Shown piece after piece: positions 32,730 to 45,006 of a DNA stretch of 64,000 bases; within the stretch, counting starts at the first letter, position 1, and each line of letters starts with the position of its first letter. A model generated the notes under the pieces. The model ran no database searches and was not told the DNA's origin. It saw only the letters and a program-made list of their open reading frames with translations. Origin of the DNA: Coprinus comatus (taxonomy: Eukaryota > Basidiomycota > Agaricomycetes > Agaricales > Agaricaceae); contig JAWPGT010000009.1 of assembly GCA_034638255.1 (NCBI GenBank), positions 806,001 through 870,000 of the forward strand. Direction: 5' to 3'. Both the position numbers and the translations under genes were made by a program.

Positions 32730-35709
32730 TGGAAGGAAAAGAAGATGGAGGTATGTCCACGTTAATCATGCTTAAATATCAGATCTAGCGCCTGATGGTG
32801 GTTCAGAATCACAAAACAAGAGCAGGACCATAGCAAGAGTTACCAATGACGGCGTACTCACCTCCCACGATAATGCCAATGTTCCAGTGATTGAAAATAG
32901 CAGCAACGGAAACGACACTTGTATGAACAATATAGATACACTTACTCCAGGAAAAGTAGTCGGCGGTAAGTTGTCGTTCCAAAATCAAAACTTATCATTC
33001 TCTTACAACTTACAAGTGAAAATATTAGATCTAGTGCCTAGTGAGACCGGTATCAAGATCATAGGAGGAGTCACCACCCTTCAAGAAATTTCTTATAATG
33101 TGTCTGGAAATAATAATACTGTAGTACATGCGGGTATTGGACCAGAAGATCGGGGTAAGCCTGCTTTGTTAGTCAAATGAATATGAGCTTGGAGAGTCTA
33201 ACTATCTGGAACTTTCTGATGTAGCTCTGGAGATACTTTCCAAACACAGTGAACACGGCGCAAGACTTAATTCATCTTTTCGCTCCTCTCTCCTGGAAAG
33301 CTACGAGGGTCATAAAACATTCATGGATGATACCATGAACTGGATCGTTGATCCTGACTCCCAGAGCTTATCCGAGGAATGGAAAGGGAGAAGAATGTTA
33401 TGGCTTTCCGGACCAGCCGGTGTCGGGAAATCTGCTTTTGCTCAACGTCTCGGTGACATGTGCATCAAGAACAATGTGTTTGGGGGAGGTTTTTTTTTCT
33501 CCGGACAGAATAACTTCAACCTTCCACTCACAGTATTTCCTACCATTGCCTATCAGCTTTTTACTACAAATGCGACCTATAGAATGAATGTGACGGGTAT
33601 ACTGAGAAGCGACCCTGCTGCATTGCAAACGAACCTCCAGTTTCAATTTCAAAACTTCATCGTAAACCCTTTGGCCGGTATCACACTTCCAGATCAGAAG
33701 AGGCTTGTGATTATCATTGATGGACTAGACGAGTGTGCAAACGCGCGTTCTCAGCACGAGCTTACACAGCTAATATCGGGTGCCCTGCGCCCGACAGATA
33801 ATAATCCGGAGCTTCCTGTGTTGTGGGTAGTGTGCACTCGGAACACCTATAACCTCTCGGACTGTCCGGAGGACCAAAGGAAAGACTTTCACAGACTAGG
33901 CCGGTTCCACGAATTTGAATTAGATTCAAAGGAGTCAAAGGAGGATGTAACGCGTTTTATCCACCAAAGCTTGGGTGAACTTTACCGCCGGTACGACAAT
34001 ATAACAGAAGACAAGTGGCCTGGGCCAGAGGAAATCAACGTGCTCTGTGATGTATCCTCGGGATTGATTGCATTCCCCGCAACATTATTTCGTTATGTCA
34101 ACGATATAGACACACGTTGTCCGGATGTTCTTCTCAAGGAAACGTTAGAAGAGATTGCTAGGGGACGCCAAAAAGAGAATATTGAAGCGGAACCTTGGAC
34201 AGGCCGACTCGATCGTCTTTACACCAGGATTCTTGACGATATATCAAAACGCAAAAAATTACTACAGGACTCGCTTTGGATACTGGAAACGCTAGCCATA
34301 GCCGAAGATGGTGATCATCTACTTCAAAGCAACAACATGCAGCAGTACTCGAACCTGTTGGGGCTGAACCATGCAAGATTGAAAGAATGCCTTGGAAAGC
34401 TCCATGCTGTGCTCAAAATTCCAACCAATCCCAACAAATATAATCTCTCCTTCCACCATGCCTCATTTCCCGACTTCCTACGTGATCCCAGACGTTCATG
34501 TCAATACACTATCGACGATACCCAGACAAAGGGTAAGATCTTCAGCCGTGTACTTGAAATTCTCAGGTCAGACACCCCTCTCGTAAATCTTGGGATTGCT
34601 ACGAATAAATTGAGTACGAACAAATCCAACGATGTGAATGAAACCAAAGGTGTGTATAAATCCAATGATGTGAATAAATCCAAGAATGCCGATAAATACA
34701 AATATAGAGTCCAAAAGTGTCGATGAACCTAAGGATGTGGATAAATCCGATGGTGCAGACGAACTCAAAGGTGTGGCAGATGAAACCAAGGACGTAGGTA
34801 AGTCCAATGACGAGGATGTGGATAAATCTAACAATTGAGATAATGAATCTAAAGATGTAGATGAATTTAACAATAACGCGAACGAGTCCAAGGATGCGGG
34901 TAAACCCAAGGATGTCGATGAATCCAAGGTGGAGATGTATAAACTCATCCGTTCCTGCCTCACATGGCCCCATAGTGACGTTGAGTGCGGCTGGCAACTC
35001 GCTAAAGGAGTTTATGAGAGCGCCATTCGCACTTTCTTTTTACTTCTCAATGACAATCCGGAAAGGCAGCAAAATTTCAATTTCAATTTGGTCGCTTATC
35101 TTATTTGTGGCTGGCGCATCCCTGTAAGTACTATCCACCATATAATGAACAAATGATGTTTGCCTCTGACACATTAGTCCAGGTTACATTTCTTTTTGCC
35201 ATAGGTCGAACTATGAACCTCTATGATAGTAGAGATCGTCGTCTTTCTCGTCTCCGCAAACAATATTACCCTACTGCGGTCCCAATGGTAAAGTTGCTAA
35301 TTATATACTTTTCTAATTTAACAGGACTGACCATCACCTCTAGAGCCCAAAATGGCTAAAGAATGCAAAAACTAAACCGTAAATACTTTCCAATGACACC
35401 CATTACCTATTTTTTTTACGTTTTTGTTTATTAAGGTGTTATATCTGCCTTGGTCATGCTAAAAACTCGGTGTTGGTTATAGTATTACCCGCTAGTATTG
35501 CTGAAGGTCCTGGTCAGAACCTGGACCAGATGGGCTTCATCGCTAGTCAAGAGCCACATGAGCTCTGGCCGCACGTATTTGAAAAAACAGATGTGGAGTA
35601 TAGCACGGTAAGATCAGATTATCATCATGATTATGATACATACAGATCACCAACTAATTATTATTTCTTCAAGAAATTAAGCGTGTTTTGGCCAATCTTG
35701 ATGCATTGA
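32730..35709 (+). CDS. NACHT-domain NTPase (NLR-like), apparently intact
   Basis: Mushroom-type NLR-like P-loop ATPase. The N-terminal exons carry a variable region, then IIGGVTTLQEISYNVSGNN, the short pre-NACHT block usual in Agaricomycetes. Walker A is GPAGVGKSAFAQ and Walker B is RLVIIIDGLDECA. A helical post-NACHT domain follows (EVNVLCD-like DVSSGLIAFPATLFRYVND and the FHHASFPDFLRDP block). A spacer of imperfect hexapeptides of the D-V-D-K-S-K type runs over 34.59-34.94 kb. The conserved tail is YKLIRSCLTWPHSDVE, AIRTFFLLLNDNPE, RRLSRLRKQYYPTAVPM and SVLVIVLPA...ELWPHVF. Read straight, the spacer has a stop and a shift, but two introns with normal sites (34650-34707 and 34798-34854) restore one frame. 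There are no WD, ankyrin or TPR repeats, so the C-terminal sensor type is unrecognised. Confidence 0.75.
34590..34940 (+). repeat. Degenerate 18-bp coding repeats in the NACHT gene
   Basis: Tandem imperfect units encode (D/N)-V-(D/N)-(K/E)-S-(K/N) hexapeptides. At least a dozen units can be picked out. The paralogue at 47.1 kb has only about four (DIDKPNKDMDESKDTDKSKE), so the tract is expanded here. Confidence 0.75.
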
Positions 35710-36931
35710 CGAATTGATGAATAGTTCTTGTCCGTCGAAAATATCATAAGAGTATAAACTCAGATAGCCCTTGATAATTCTCTATGAGCTTGACACTATA
35801 CCCAATGCAACAACTGTTTCGTACTCTGTACCTCATTTACAATCAGCAATTCACAAAGCTTAAAGGTTTGCACTCAATGATGAGTACGACTCAAGCAGTT
35901 ACCGTGAACGCAGGAATGGTGGAAATGTCCTTCTCCAACCGCTCGAGCCCATTCATCGCTTGATGTGACGGGTTAGTTACGATGTACTTAATTCTTACCC
36001 TTTCGCCTCTGAAGTACAGAGACCGTGGAGAATCAGCTGTTGTTCGACTATGCGTAAGAATATCGCCCTCTTGTAACCCTATCACCGGTTACTCTTGATT
36101 TCCTGGAAGATATCCAGATGTCTTGGTTACGTACGTTGTGCACACCCTTCACTAAGTTTATCGACACAAGAACTGACAGGAACGAACGTCGTTGGGATTC
36201 TTATGGACTACATTATATCTCCTGTACTTAAATACATGTACTGTAGTTACATTGTACATAGTAGGTGGGTAGTTCTAGATTCTACTGTAAGGAAGGTGTT
36301 CCTTACATTACACCTGCTCCAATTTCTTGATTGTGTGAAAAAGAAAAGGGATCTTGTAGCTCTGACATGAAGGGCAAGTGCAAATGTACGTGCCCATTGT
36401 AATATTTTGTACTTGGGTAATATCTTGGCTGAATATTAAACGTTAAACCCACTGCTCCCTTTTGATACTCGTACCTCAGTTTCCCAACATTATGGATGCT
36501 GTATCTCATCTTACTCGGAACAATGGAATCAACAGAAAAGTATTGAGTAAAATTTCCAGCGTCGACAGTTGAAAGTGGAGTCTTTTTCTCCATGAAAATA
36601 GTGTCGATTCATTACTTCGCATTGTGAGTGTTCCATGCACCCCAACAAGCCAGAAAAAAAGACATAGTAAAGTTAAAGTGGACGTTGGCAGGGTGGACCC
36701 AAAGGAAGCCAACGGAGTTTTCCAACAAAACCCAGCCTCAACATTATCCAAGCCGTGTATATATATTTCCTCCAAGTGACTAGATGGGGACAAAATTTAA
36801 TCGTATAATACTCCTCATTCTGAAGAGATATCCTTAAAACCAAGGTATAAGGTATAAAATCTTCTTTTTTCTTGGTCTAACACTTATTTTCTTTTCTCTT
36901 TCTTTTCGACCCTCAAAATCAGATTTCCAGC
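35710..36931. other. Intergenic, no supported gene
   Basis: 1.2 kb between convergent 3' ends of the NACHT and aminopeptidase genes. Short frames only. Confidence 0.5.
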
Positions 36932-39226
36932 CTAAGCATTGACAAGGCGACGGGTGAATTCCACAAGTGCACTAACGACAACCAACACGAATCAGCCAAA
37001 GGGTTACTCAGGTCAACGTTAAAACTTACCGAACAGGACGACCAGTCATGGTACCCTTCTCTTGGTAAGGGGTAGGTCGTGTGGCATCCATAGTTCCGGC
37101 GATATCAAGATGAGCCCATTTCAAAGTAGCAGGTGCGTCATCCTTGGCTTCGCAACCTTCAGCAAAAGGTTTGAGGAACAAAGCAGCAGTAGTGCTTCCA
37201 GCAGGACGGCCACCAGTCTATCGTCTCAGGTCAATTTAACTATGCAGGAACATGTCCAAGGAGACTCAACACACGTTCTGTAAATCAGCGTTGGAGCCGT
37301 GGATTTGAGGAAGGTAGTCATCATCGAGAGGCATGCGCCAGAATCGATCATACTCAGCCTCTCCAGCAACCTTAAGTTGTTCCCATAGTTCATCCGAGGT
37401 CTGGTAATTCACCATGAGTCAAACTTGTGTATACATGTATATGAGCTACACTCACGGAGAACACACCAGTGAAGACTTCGCCGAGAGCAATAACCATAGC
37501 ACTATTTCATGAGTTAAGCAAACTAAATCATTGATTGATCAAAAATAACATACCCTGTCAACGTGGCGACATCGATCAACGTATGGGGTTTATATTCGGT
37601 GGAAGTATAGTAGATCGCGTCTAGTAAAAGAATAAACTCCTACTGCTTGACAAATTTCGGATATTACACCTACCGGAAAGCACGAGACGGCCCTCAGCAT
37701 CAGTATTGTCGACTTCGACACTTTTTCCATTCATTGCATAGACGCTATAGAAACATGAGAATATGGCCAGGCAGCAAATCAGATCATAACATACATGTCA
37801 CCTGGCTTAGTTGCGCTCGGTCCGGGCATATTCTCAGTCAATGGGGTAACAACTACCAAGTTAATCCTAGATTTGCACCCTCAAAACAAGTTTCAAACAT
37901 CGAAAGCGACGAACTTACGGGAGTTGTAATTTCGCAACAGCCAAAGCAGCGGAAGCGACAGTAGCAGCACCACCTATTAAGACGGATTATTAAATGAAAC
38001 GCTTCTTCGTCATGGTAGACTCACCCATGTCAGCACGCATCAATTTCATTCCCTGTGAGAAACTTATTTTAGTTTTCGCAGAATGTATTTCGAACGAGAA
38101 TACTTACAGCACCAGGCTTCAAGCTAATTCCTCCGGAATCGAAGGTAATACCTTTGCCAACAAACGCAAGAGGTTGTGCGGACTTGTCTTGTGCACCCTT
38201 GTAGTGACTATACATCATAAATGATATTGAACGAAATATGAATATAGGAACATACATTTCAAGGATCTTGGCAGGCTCCGAGGTTCCATGGGTGACTGAG
38301 AGGAAAGTGTTCTATGTGCGGAGACTCAATATATGCGTGAAAAACCTGATTATTTTCACTGACCATGTTCTTTTCCTGTGCCCACGCTATAAATACGTTA
38401 GCATGTATTAATTTTCAATGAAAGAAGCCGATTCTTACCCTCATCACGAACAATGATCTCGACATTGGGAATGCCTTCAAATTCTTTCTTGATACGTTCC
38501 GTGAAAATCTATATGCATACATTAACAAAAGATGAAGCGGCGACTTCAAAAAGAAGCCACATACTGTGGGAGTCATCATATTAGCTGGAAGTTCCATGAG
38601 CTACAATAGCATAAATCAGTCCAATTCATTCACACCATAGAACTTCTTTTACACACAGTACGTGCAAGGTTCTGAGCCTCGCCGTAAATTTGACCAGTTT
38701 CCCATTCCTTAGTCTTCTCAAAAGGAGCAATGGTGAATTGCTCTGGGATAGGTTCTTCCAATCTCGGGTCAAATCGTGAAGGAGGAGATGTTTTCAAGGT
38801 GAACTTGTATAATGCCAAGTATGCAGCAACGGCTATAATATACGCATATATACATCAATTTATTTATTTTTACTTTTTTTGGAGAATTTTTCTTGACCTA
38901 CCGACAGCATGAGGATCCGCAGAGGCATCGACAGTGACCTCCTTAATACCGTCGAAAGACTTGAGGTCCTTGATACCAGCACCAACAGCCTTCCTCACAA
39001 GTTCCCTCTTCTCATCAGCCTTCTTAGTAGCAAAGCCTTCGCCAAGAGAAGTGATAGTAGTGGCTTTATCCAGAGGGGTATTAAAGAAAGTCCTGGTAGT
39101 CGCGACTTTGGGTGGTTTATCTCCGGAAGGAGTAGAAGACCAAAGAGCCTTGGGATCGACACCAGCAATGGTTGAGCCTGATGAGGCAGAGGGGTCAAAT
39201 GGGAGGATGTATGCAGCGGAGGACAT
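36932..39226 (-). CDS. Cytosolic leucyl aminopeptidase, family M17
   Basis: Zinc/manganese-dependent exopeptidase that removes N-terminal residues. Start [18 protein letters not shown]. The N-terminal macro-like domain is followed by ELPANMMTP, then the catalytic domain. Metal-site and catalytic motifs include [18 protein letters not shown] (Lys and Asp), [12 protein letters not shown] and the M17 signature [45 protein letters not shown] and [15 protein letters not shown] follow, and the C-terminus is [15 protein letters not shown]. It is split by about ten introns of 50-80 nt, and all coding blocks are in order without a stop. M17 enzymes are hexamers and take part in peptide turnover and glutathione breakdown. 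The exon ends near 37.4-37.9 kb were not each verified. Confidence 0.92.
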
Positions 39227-41632
39227 TTGGTTAAAGATCAGATAAGAAGAAGGTGATCGAACGCGGCTGGCTGTACATCGTGCTCGTGCCCACATACTTA
39301 TTAGTTCTTCCAATGTCCAATGAGGAATGTCATGTGGTGCACGCGACGTGAATCCTCGACACGCTCATACCAATCATGTACAAATACATTTATCCCCGTT
39401 TGGAAATGGCTAATATACGATCTCTCAAGTTGCCACATGCAGTACGAACTTTCGGAGAGACAGTAAACAAGAATGGAACATGTAACCCATACTTGAGTTT
39501 CGAACATTCATTGGAAAGTCACATCCCCCTCGTGCTACAGAAACATATGAATCCAAGACCTAAACTTAGACCTGAGTCACTTGCATCTTCAATACTACTT
39601 ATGATATATGAACACCCATGTGGACGTATATATGACATTATATCGTAATGACTCGAAAGCATCGTAGCAGAGTGATTGAAATTACCACCTTTCATATGTC
39701 AAGAGCTATTAACATAGCCTTTCGAAAGCCTCGAGAACACGGGAAGCCTTAAATGGGTTCAGGGTCACTCATATAATTCAGAAGGATAAATATAGGACTG
39801 CATTCGCAGTATTATTCAAATCAGAAGATGAATTTGACAATCGGTCATAACATGTACATCCGTCAAGTTTCAAAGAACATACATTACCTCCGACTTGGAA
39901 GGGATTCGGATTCGGAGAATAATTTCTCTATATCGATACTAACACACCTCATAGGCGTGTTATGTGTTCCCCAAATCAAAACAAATTTAAAAATTACATT
40001 ACTGCGGACCTGCATATTGTCAACATCATCATGAAATAGAATAAACAACATAACTACACGTAGCTGCTGTGTGTTTATTCTTGTTTTCGCAGTATTTCTA
40101 TAAATGATTGTTAGTTATCTTCACCACGTTGGCTTAACGGCAAAAACTGTTTTTTGTTATCTAGTCAGAGTCATTGAACATTCTAGAACTGTGTTTGATA
40201 ACAACCGATGCAATGATACAGGTGGTACTCGGGTACGGGCATGGACAATCATAACGCAGCATTAGGCTTATTCTACACTCTGTGTCCGACAACAACAACC
40301 CCATGTAGGGCATGTGGGTATTATAACTCCTATCAAGAGACAATGGAACCATAACCCCGCTTTGAATTGAACTATCGGTACTTGAAAATGGTTCCCAGTG
40401 ACTAACCGAACGGTTAATAAAGTAATACGGCACCGAACATACGGTTTCAAAACTCCGAACTAGAACAACTTCCTGAACTTTCAGAAAAGTATCTTCAATC
40501 CTTTTTTCGCCCCAAAATCCAAATCTCCATCTTAACACCCACTATCATAACCAGCAAAATTCAAGATCAATTTATGGTTCTTTGATTATTATCATTATTG
40601 GCGGTGTGATAATTGACGAGGGGTTAGATTCCATATATTCATTAATCATTTTCCTTAGTTGACTTCAATTCAAAAAGGACCCATCACCCATGTACAGAAT
40701 CGTTATAAATAAATACCAAATATATTCAATAACACAAAAGGAGAAAACAAAAAATGGAAAGGATACTTGTCAACTAGTAGACAGTGTAGAAATTAGACAG
40801 GAAAGGCAGATCCGCTTTACATGCCTAAAAAAGCCTACTAGGACAAAGAAGGGGGTAGCGGGGTGAGGGGAAAATAAAGTACAAATCAGAAGAGACAAGC
40901 GACATATAGAAGAAAGACAAGCAGTGTTCTAAGAGAAAAATAAATATACCCAAGTCCAGATATGACAAAGTCAAAGAGAATCATAAAGAGTCATAATAAG
41001 TCCTTCTCAAAACCATAATAGACAAAGTACTAATCGCGAGATATATACACAAGAAAACACCGAACACTCCCGAGGTGAACCCTTGAGTGATCGAGTGATT
41101 GGGGAGGGGAGAAAGAAAGTAGGGGGGGTAAATAGAAAAAAATGGAATAGGAAACATAATAGTTAGGTGCCCGTCTCGGGTGTTTCGGGTGAACCAGCTT
41201 CGTGTCAAATCCTCGGGGAATTCACTGCCCAATTTCCATTGTCTCTTGCAAGTGTTCTATAACAGAGAAGTCCTCGGGTAGAGGCGAGGCATAACAGCGA
41301 TATCGCATCCCTTGAAACATGCATAAGTTGCAAAAATATAGATGTTATTAGAGATCTGGTGAGAAAAACAAACAAAAGAAATGAGCTTTATGATCTTCTC
41401 AATTCAGTAAAATTTGACTCTCACCAAATGTGGAGTCACCGATTTCCTTCAAAGCCAATACCATAGACAAATAGAACCCAGATAAACCATAGTAGTTGTT
41501 GAATGTATAGTCAAAGGATGTTTCATCCGGGATTAATGACAAGTAACATGTATTGGGGGCCAGCCAAAATGATGGGATGGTGATAAAATTATGGGGTACT
41601 GTCAATGGCATAGCGCATTGTAGTAAGGCAGT
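39227..41632. other. Long intergenic region
   Basis: 2.4 kb of AT-rich sequence with no supported gene. It includes the aminopeptidase promoter on the left and the 3' flank of the bZIP gene on the right. No repeat shared with the rest of the window was noticed. Confidence 0.5.
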
Positions 41633-42199
41633 TTAGTCTTCGAACTCGGGACAAGGAATGCCATTGCTAGAGAGCAGAGACCTCAGGGTCAGAGCTCGAG
41701 TACGCCAAATCTCCCTTTCGGTGGTAAGACGTTCTACAGTTTGTTCGAGGACAAGTTTCTGCTCGAGCTTCTTCATCCTACTCTTCCTAGCTGCGAGTGT
41801 ATTCTTCCTCCTCCTCTTCTCAATCTCCTCTTTATCAGTAGCTGGTAGCCCATGCCTTTCCTCCTCTAATTCATCTTCTTCGCCATCGGTTGGTAGAGAG
41901 TTCGAGCGCCCTTTAGTGAAGAACGAAGGGACTTCTTTCTTAGAAGTGGATGATGGAGATTTATATTTGCGAGGTTGAGTAGGAGCATCGAGTGGGATGA
42001 GAGCTTCCGGACGACGACGACCCATTCCAGGAGGGGAAGACATGGGTCCCGGGCAACGAGATGATCCTGGTCGCTGTTGAGGTACAAATATACCACCGGC
42101 AGCATCAACTGGGGATGCTGAATAGGCAGGCCGGTAAAGCGTAGGAGAGCTAATGGATTCGAGGGTGTACTCGTAAGCAAGTGGGAGTTCGTTCTGCAT
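41633..42199 (-). CDS. bZIP transcription factor, Gcn4-like
   Basis: Single exon of 188 residues. The C-terminal basic region KRRRKNTLAARKSRMKKLEQ carries the N-x-x-A-A-x-x-S-R core of bZIP proteins, as in the Gcn4/Cpc1 group. It is followed by a heptad region, VLEQTVERLTTEREIWRTRA, with leucine and hydrophobic positions. The N-terminal part is rich in proline and serine (PQQRPGSSRCPGPMSSPPGM) and an acidic block (GEEDELEEE) could act in activation. In ascomycetes Gcn4/Cpc1 controls amino-acid biosynthesis; the same role here is inference. A TATA-like box is visible just upstream, giving a leader under 100 nt, which leaves little room for Gcn4-type upstream frames. Confidence 0.82.
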   Translation of the reverse strand: MQNELPLAYEYTLESISSPTLYRPAYSASPVDAAGGIFVPQQRPGSSRCPGPMSSPPGMGRRRPEALIPLDAPTQPRKYKSPSSTSKKEVPSFFTKGRSNSLPTDGEEDELEEERHGLPATDKEEIEKRRRKNTLAARKSRMKKLEQKLVLEQTVERLTTEREIWRTRALTLRSLLSSNGIPCPEFED

Positions 42200-42285
42200 G
42201 TTTTGGGGTTGATTTGTGATTGAAGCTTATTGGCTTTGAAAGAGACGTGAAGGAAATTGTTTGAAAACTTGAGAAGTTCTGCAGT

Positions 42286-42298
42286 CCATTTTATAGCC
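42286..42298 (-). promoter_or_regulatory. TATA-like box of the bZIP gene
   Basis: Minus-strand GCTATAAAATGG about 90 bp upstream of the start codon. Confidence 0.55.
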
Positions 42299-43333
42299 AT
42301 CGCGGTAGCGCAATTTACCAGTGACATCAGGGGAACTTCTCAAGTTCGTGGCGGTGCCAGTATACAAACGTGGCACAGCATACATTGCGATGCTGGCTTT
42401 ACTATCGCGTGCGTCACCTCTGAGATCCAAAGCCACAATCAGATTGCCGCCACATGAACATCGTAGGCTATGGATGGAACGGGAGGGTTCAAACGTTCAT
42501 TTGTCCCCGTTGTATCTCTTCCTTCTAGTCAAAACTGAGGGGCACGTGACACATACCGATAATTGCTGAGTTGTTGAGAGCAGCAACTCAGCAGCTCCGG
42601 ATTCCGCCGAGTCGGTTAGGAGGTGTCATACGGATACATCCTGGTAGATATAAACAATAAATATGTGATAAGTATTGTGACTCCTCAGAGATACGAGTGA
42701 AAGAGTGACCTCTTGTGGGGAGATTGGCTAGGGTAGCATCGCTTGGACTTTGATCGGAATAGCTTTGACGGTCAATCATCCTTCGTATACAGATGTTCAG
42801 TTGGTGGCTTTCTATCGAGAGTGTTTGATTGAGTAATTTTATTTCTGGATGGCAATCACTTACTTACCATTAGGATGACGTTGATTCAATGCCATGTGTA
42901 GATAATTGGCTGTGCGATTAGTCGGTAGAACGACATGGCAACAAGAGCACGGGGGCTATACCTTACCTCACTAAAGTAAAGGGGCGGGATTACCGAGTCC
43001 CGACGTACCGCCTGATTGTGATGTCATGAGGCTGTGACACTAGCTAAGTTCTTACCAACGCTGCTCTCATGGTCACCGTAGCGCCAGAACAATAAATCAA
43101 TGTGCACTGTTGTTCCAGTACAATGCAATGTATGCTCAGCGCTATGTTGTCGTTACTCTTGGTATGCAACCTGACCCTATGCCAGAGGTCCAGTGAATGC
43201 CTAGGCGACAGGGATCTAGGCACCTGTGAGTCTGCGACTGTGACAGGTGACCAGTGACGTACGGAATATCCCGGCATTCCGAAGTGACCCATCTTGTAGA
43301 CCTTTTCCTCATCCTATCCAAGCACTCTCAGCC
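42299..43333. other. Intergenic between divergent bZIP and COX6 genes
   Basis: About 1 kb carrying both promoters and a short inverted repeat. No further gene supported. Confidence 0.5.
42565..42592. repeat. Short inverted repeat
   Basis: Two 12-nt arms, GCTGAGTTGTTG and CAGCAACTCAGC, flank AGAG. One mismatch. It lies in the bZIP upstream region. Confidence 0.6.
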
Positions 43334-43811
43334 ATGCGCGCTCAACTTCTCAACACTGTCTTCCGTGCTGCCGCCCGTCCTTCCTTTGTCGCCACAAGGA
43401 CCCGCGTAGCCCCCATCTTTGTCCGAAACTCCTCCGGACACTCCCAGGAGACTTTTGAGTCTTTCTCGGAACGCTACGTGACCTTTTTCCAGAACGCTGA
43501 GGACCTCTTTGAAGTACAACGCGGTCTCAACAACTGCTTCGCCCATGATTTGGTACCTTCACCTGCCGTCGTAGAATCTGCTGTCAGGGCCGCCAGACGT
43601 GTCAACGACTATGCTACCGCTATCCGAGTTTTCGAGGGTGTCAAGGAGAAGGTTGAGAACAAGCAACAATATGAGTTGTACCTCCAGGAACTTGCTCCTC
43701 TGCGGGAAGAACTTGGTACGTCGCATATATGCATCTCGTATATTTCCTTTCTGTTAATTTTCTATTGTAGGCCTTGTACTCAAGGAGGAACTTTACCCTG
43801 CATCATCGTAA
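43334..43811 (+). CDS. COX6: Cytochrome c oxidase subunit VI (Va)
   Basis: Nuclear-encoded subunit of mitochondrial complex IV, matrix side. Two exons (43334-43715 and 43771-43811) give 140 residues. The N-terminal targeting peptide MRAQLLNTVFRAAARPSFVA is rich in Arg, Ala and Ser. The mature part has FESFSERYVTFFQNAEDLFE, VQRGLNNCFAHDLVPSP, RRVNDYATAIRVFEGVKEK and LAPLREELG, the signature blocks of COX5A/Cox6 proteins. The second exon adds LVLKEELYPASS. Start chosen as the ATG before the presequence; an upstream in-frame extension has no family support. Confidence 0.95.
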
Positions 43812-45006
43812 AACCAACCACGATTTCTTAGAGTATGTAAGTGCTAATCTAGCCCCTCCGCCTAGAATTTTAGACTTATGATGTTTACAGTTTGGGCGTG
43901 TCAGACGTAATTGCTAGAACTGAGAATGTTGATATTAGTTTATCATAGGGAAACACGCATATACATGGCAAAATAGTTGGCATCTTTCACCCCTCCGATT
44001 TTCACTCAGTGTTGCAACCTTTGTCTGAATGGTGAAGCTAGGTCTGGGTGTTTAAGGTCTGGACTCTGTTTGCAAAATTCCTAACCACGAGCATTACATC
44101 ATGTCAAATTACCAATCCGTCACGGGATCATCCCAACATTGCCATTGTCATTTTCTCCACAGCTTCTCGGTGTGCTATTGTTGGCTGCTTAAGACGACTC
44201 CTCCGTACTTAATCCATTGCCGGAATGCAACTCAATCAAACTAATTTGCACCAATCAGTTTCCACTAAGCCCACTTCATTCCCAGGCTAATTAAAAGCTC
44301 CTCGTTGTGGTTCTGAAATGACAAGGCTACGGATGCTTTTCGTCTCCAATGTTGTGTTACCACACCTTCTGAAGCGTGTTTGGGGCCCACTGTTTTCTTT
44401 ATAACCGCGCTATCGACGCCCTTGTATTGAAAAAAGCGCGACTCTCCACTTTGTTTACAAGAATAGGACATAACATAACACGCATTTCTTCGGCAGCGCA
44501 CAGGTGTGAAAAATTATCGAGCTATTGTACTCCATCGATGACTTCTGGCTCATCCTTTGACGCTAGTTGGATTTGGAGAAGCATTTTGACCCACATTGAT
44601 TGGTTTAAAAGAGGGTAATTACGCATATATAATGATATTTTTGCTTGGTTATTGTGTGTTCGAAGACTGGGCAGGTAAATTTTTGAAGAACGTTGAAGCT
44701 TGAAAGTGGGATTCAACGACGAATTCCAGTATATTAATTGATTTGAAGACGTGGGGATCGGGACTAGTCCACGTCAAATTCTCGACGCTCACGGTTCATT
44801 TTAAGTTGAAGTGGTAAATGCAAATGCTTCTAGTCTTATCGAGGAGCTCCGTTGTGGTGCATCAAACAGTCAAAAGTGCGGTTATAGCGATTGTTAGTTC
44901 GTTTCTTGAAAAAGTATAAAAAGCTGACGATCCTTTGGTGTTTTTGTATAACCAAAGCCGTCTCCTTCCTATATTCCTACCCTCCTCTCAACACAAACAA
45001 AACAAA
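43812..45006. other. Intergenic
   Basis: 1.2 kb without supported genes. A TATA-like AAAGTATAAAAAGC at about 44909-44922 likely serves the secreted repeat-protein gene. Confidence 0.5.

Noticed and set aside
34700..34850. Frameshift and stop in NACHT gene 1 taken as proof of a pseudogene
   Set aside because: Two introns with standard sites and matching phase remove both problems, so the gene is reported as apparently intact with the caveat stated.
34501..34997. Minus-strand Ser/Thr and Ile/Gly-rich frames around the NACHT repeat spacer
   Set aside because: Shadows of the 18-bp coding repeats; no start context or splice support.
41866..42327. 153-codon minus-strand frame overlapping the bZIP gene
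   Set aside because: Its ATG lies upstream of the TATA-like box and the frame is an out-of-phase shadow of the bZIP coding sequence.
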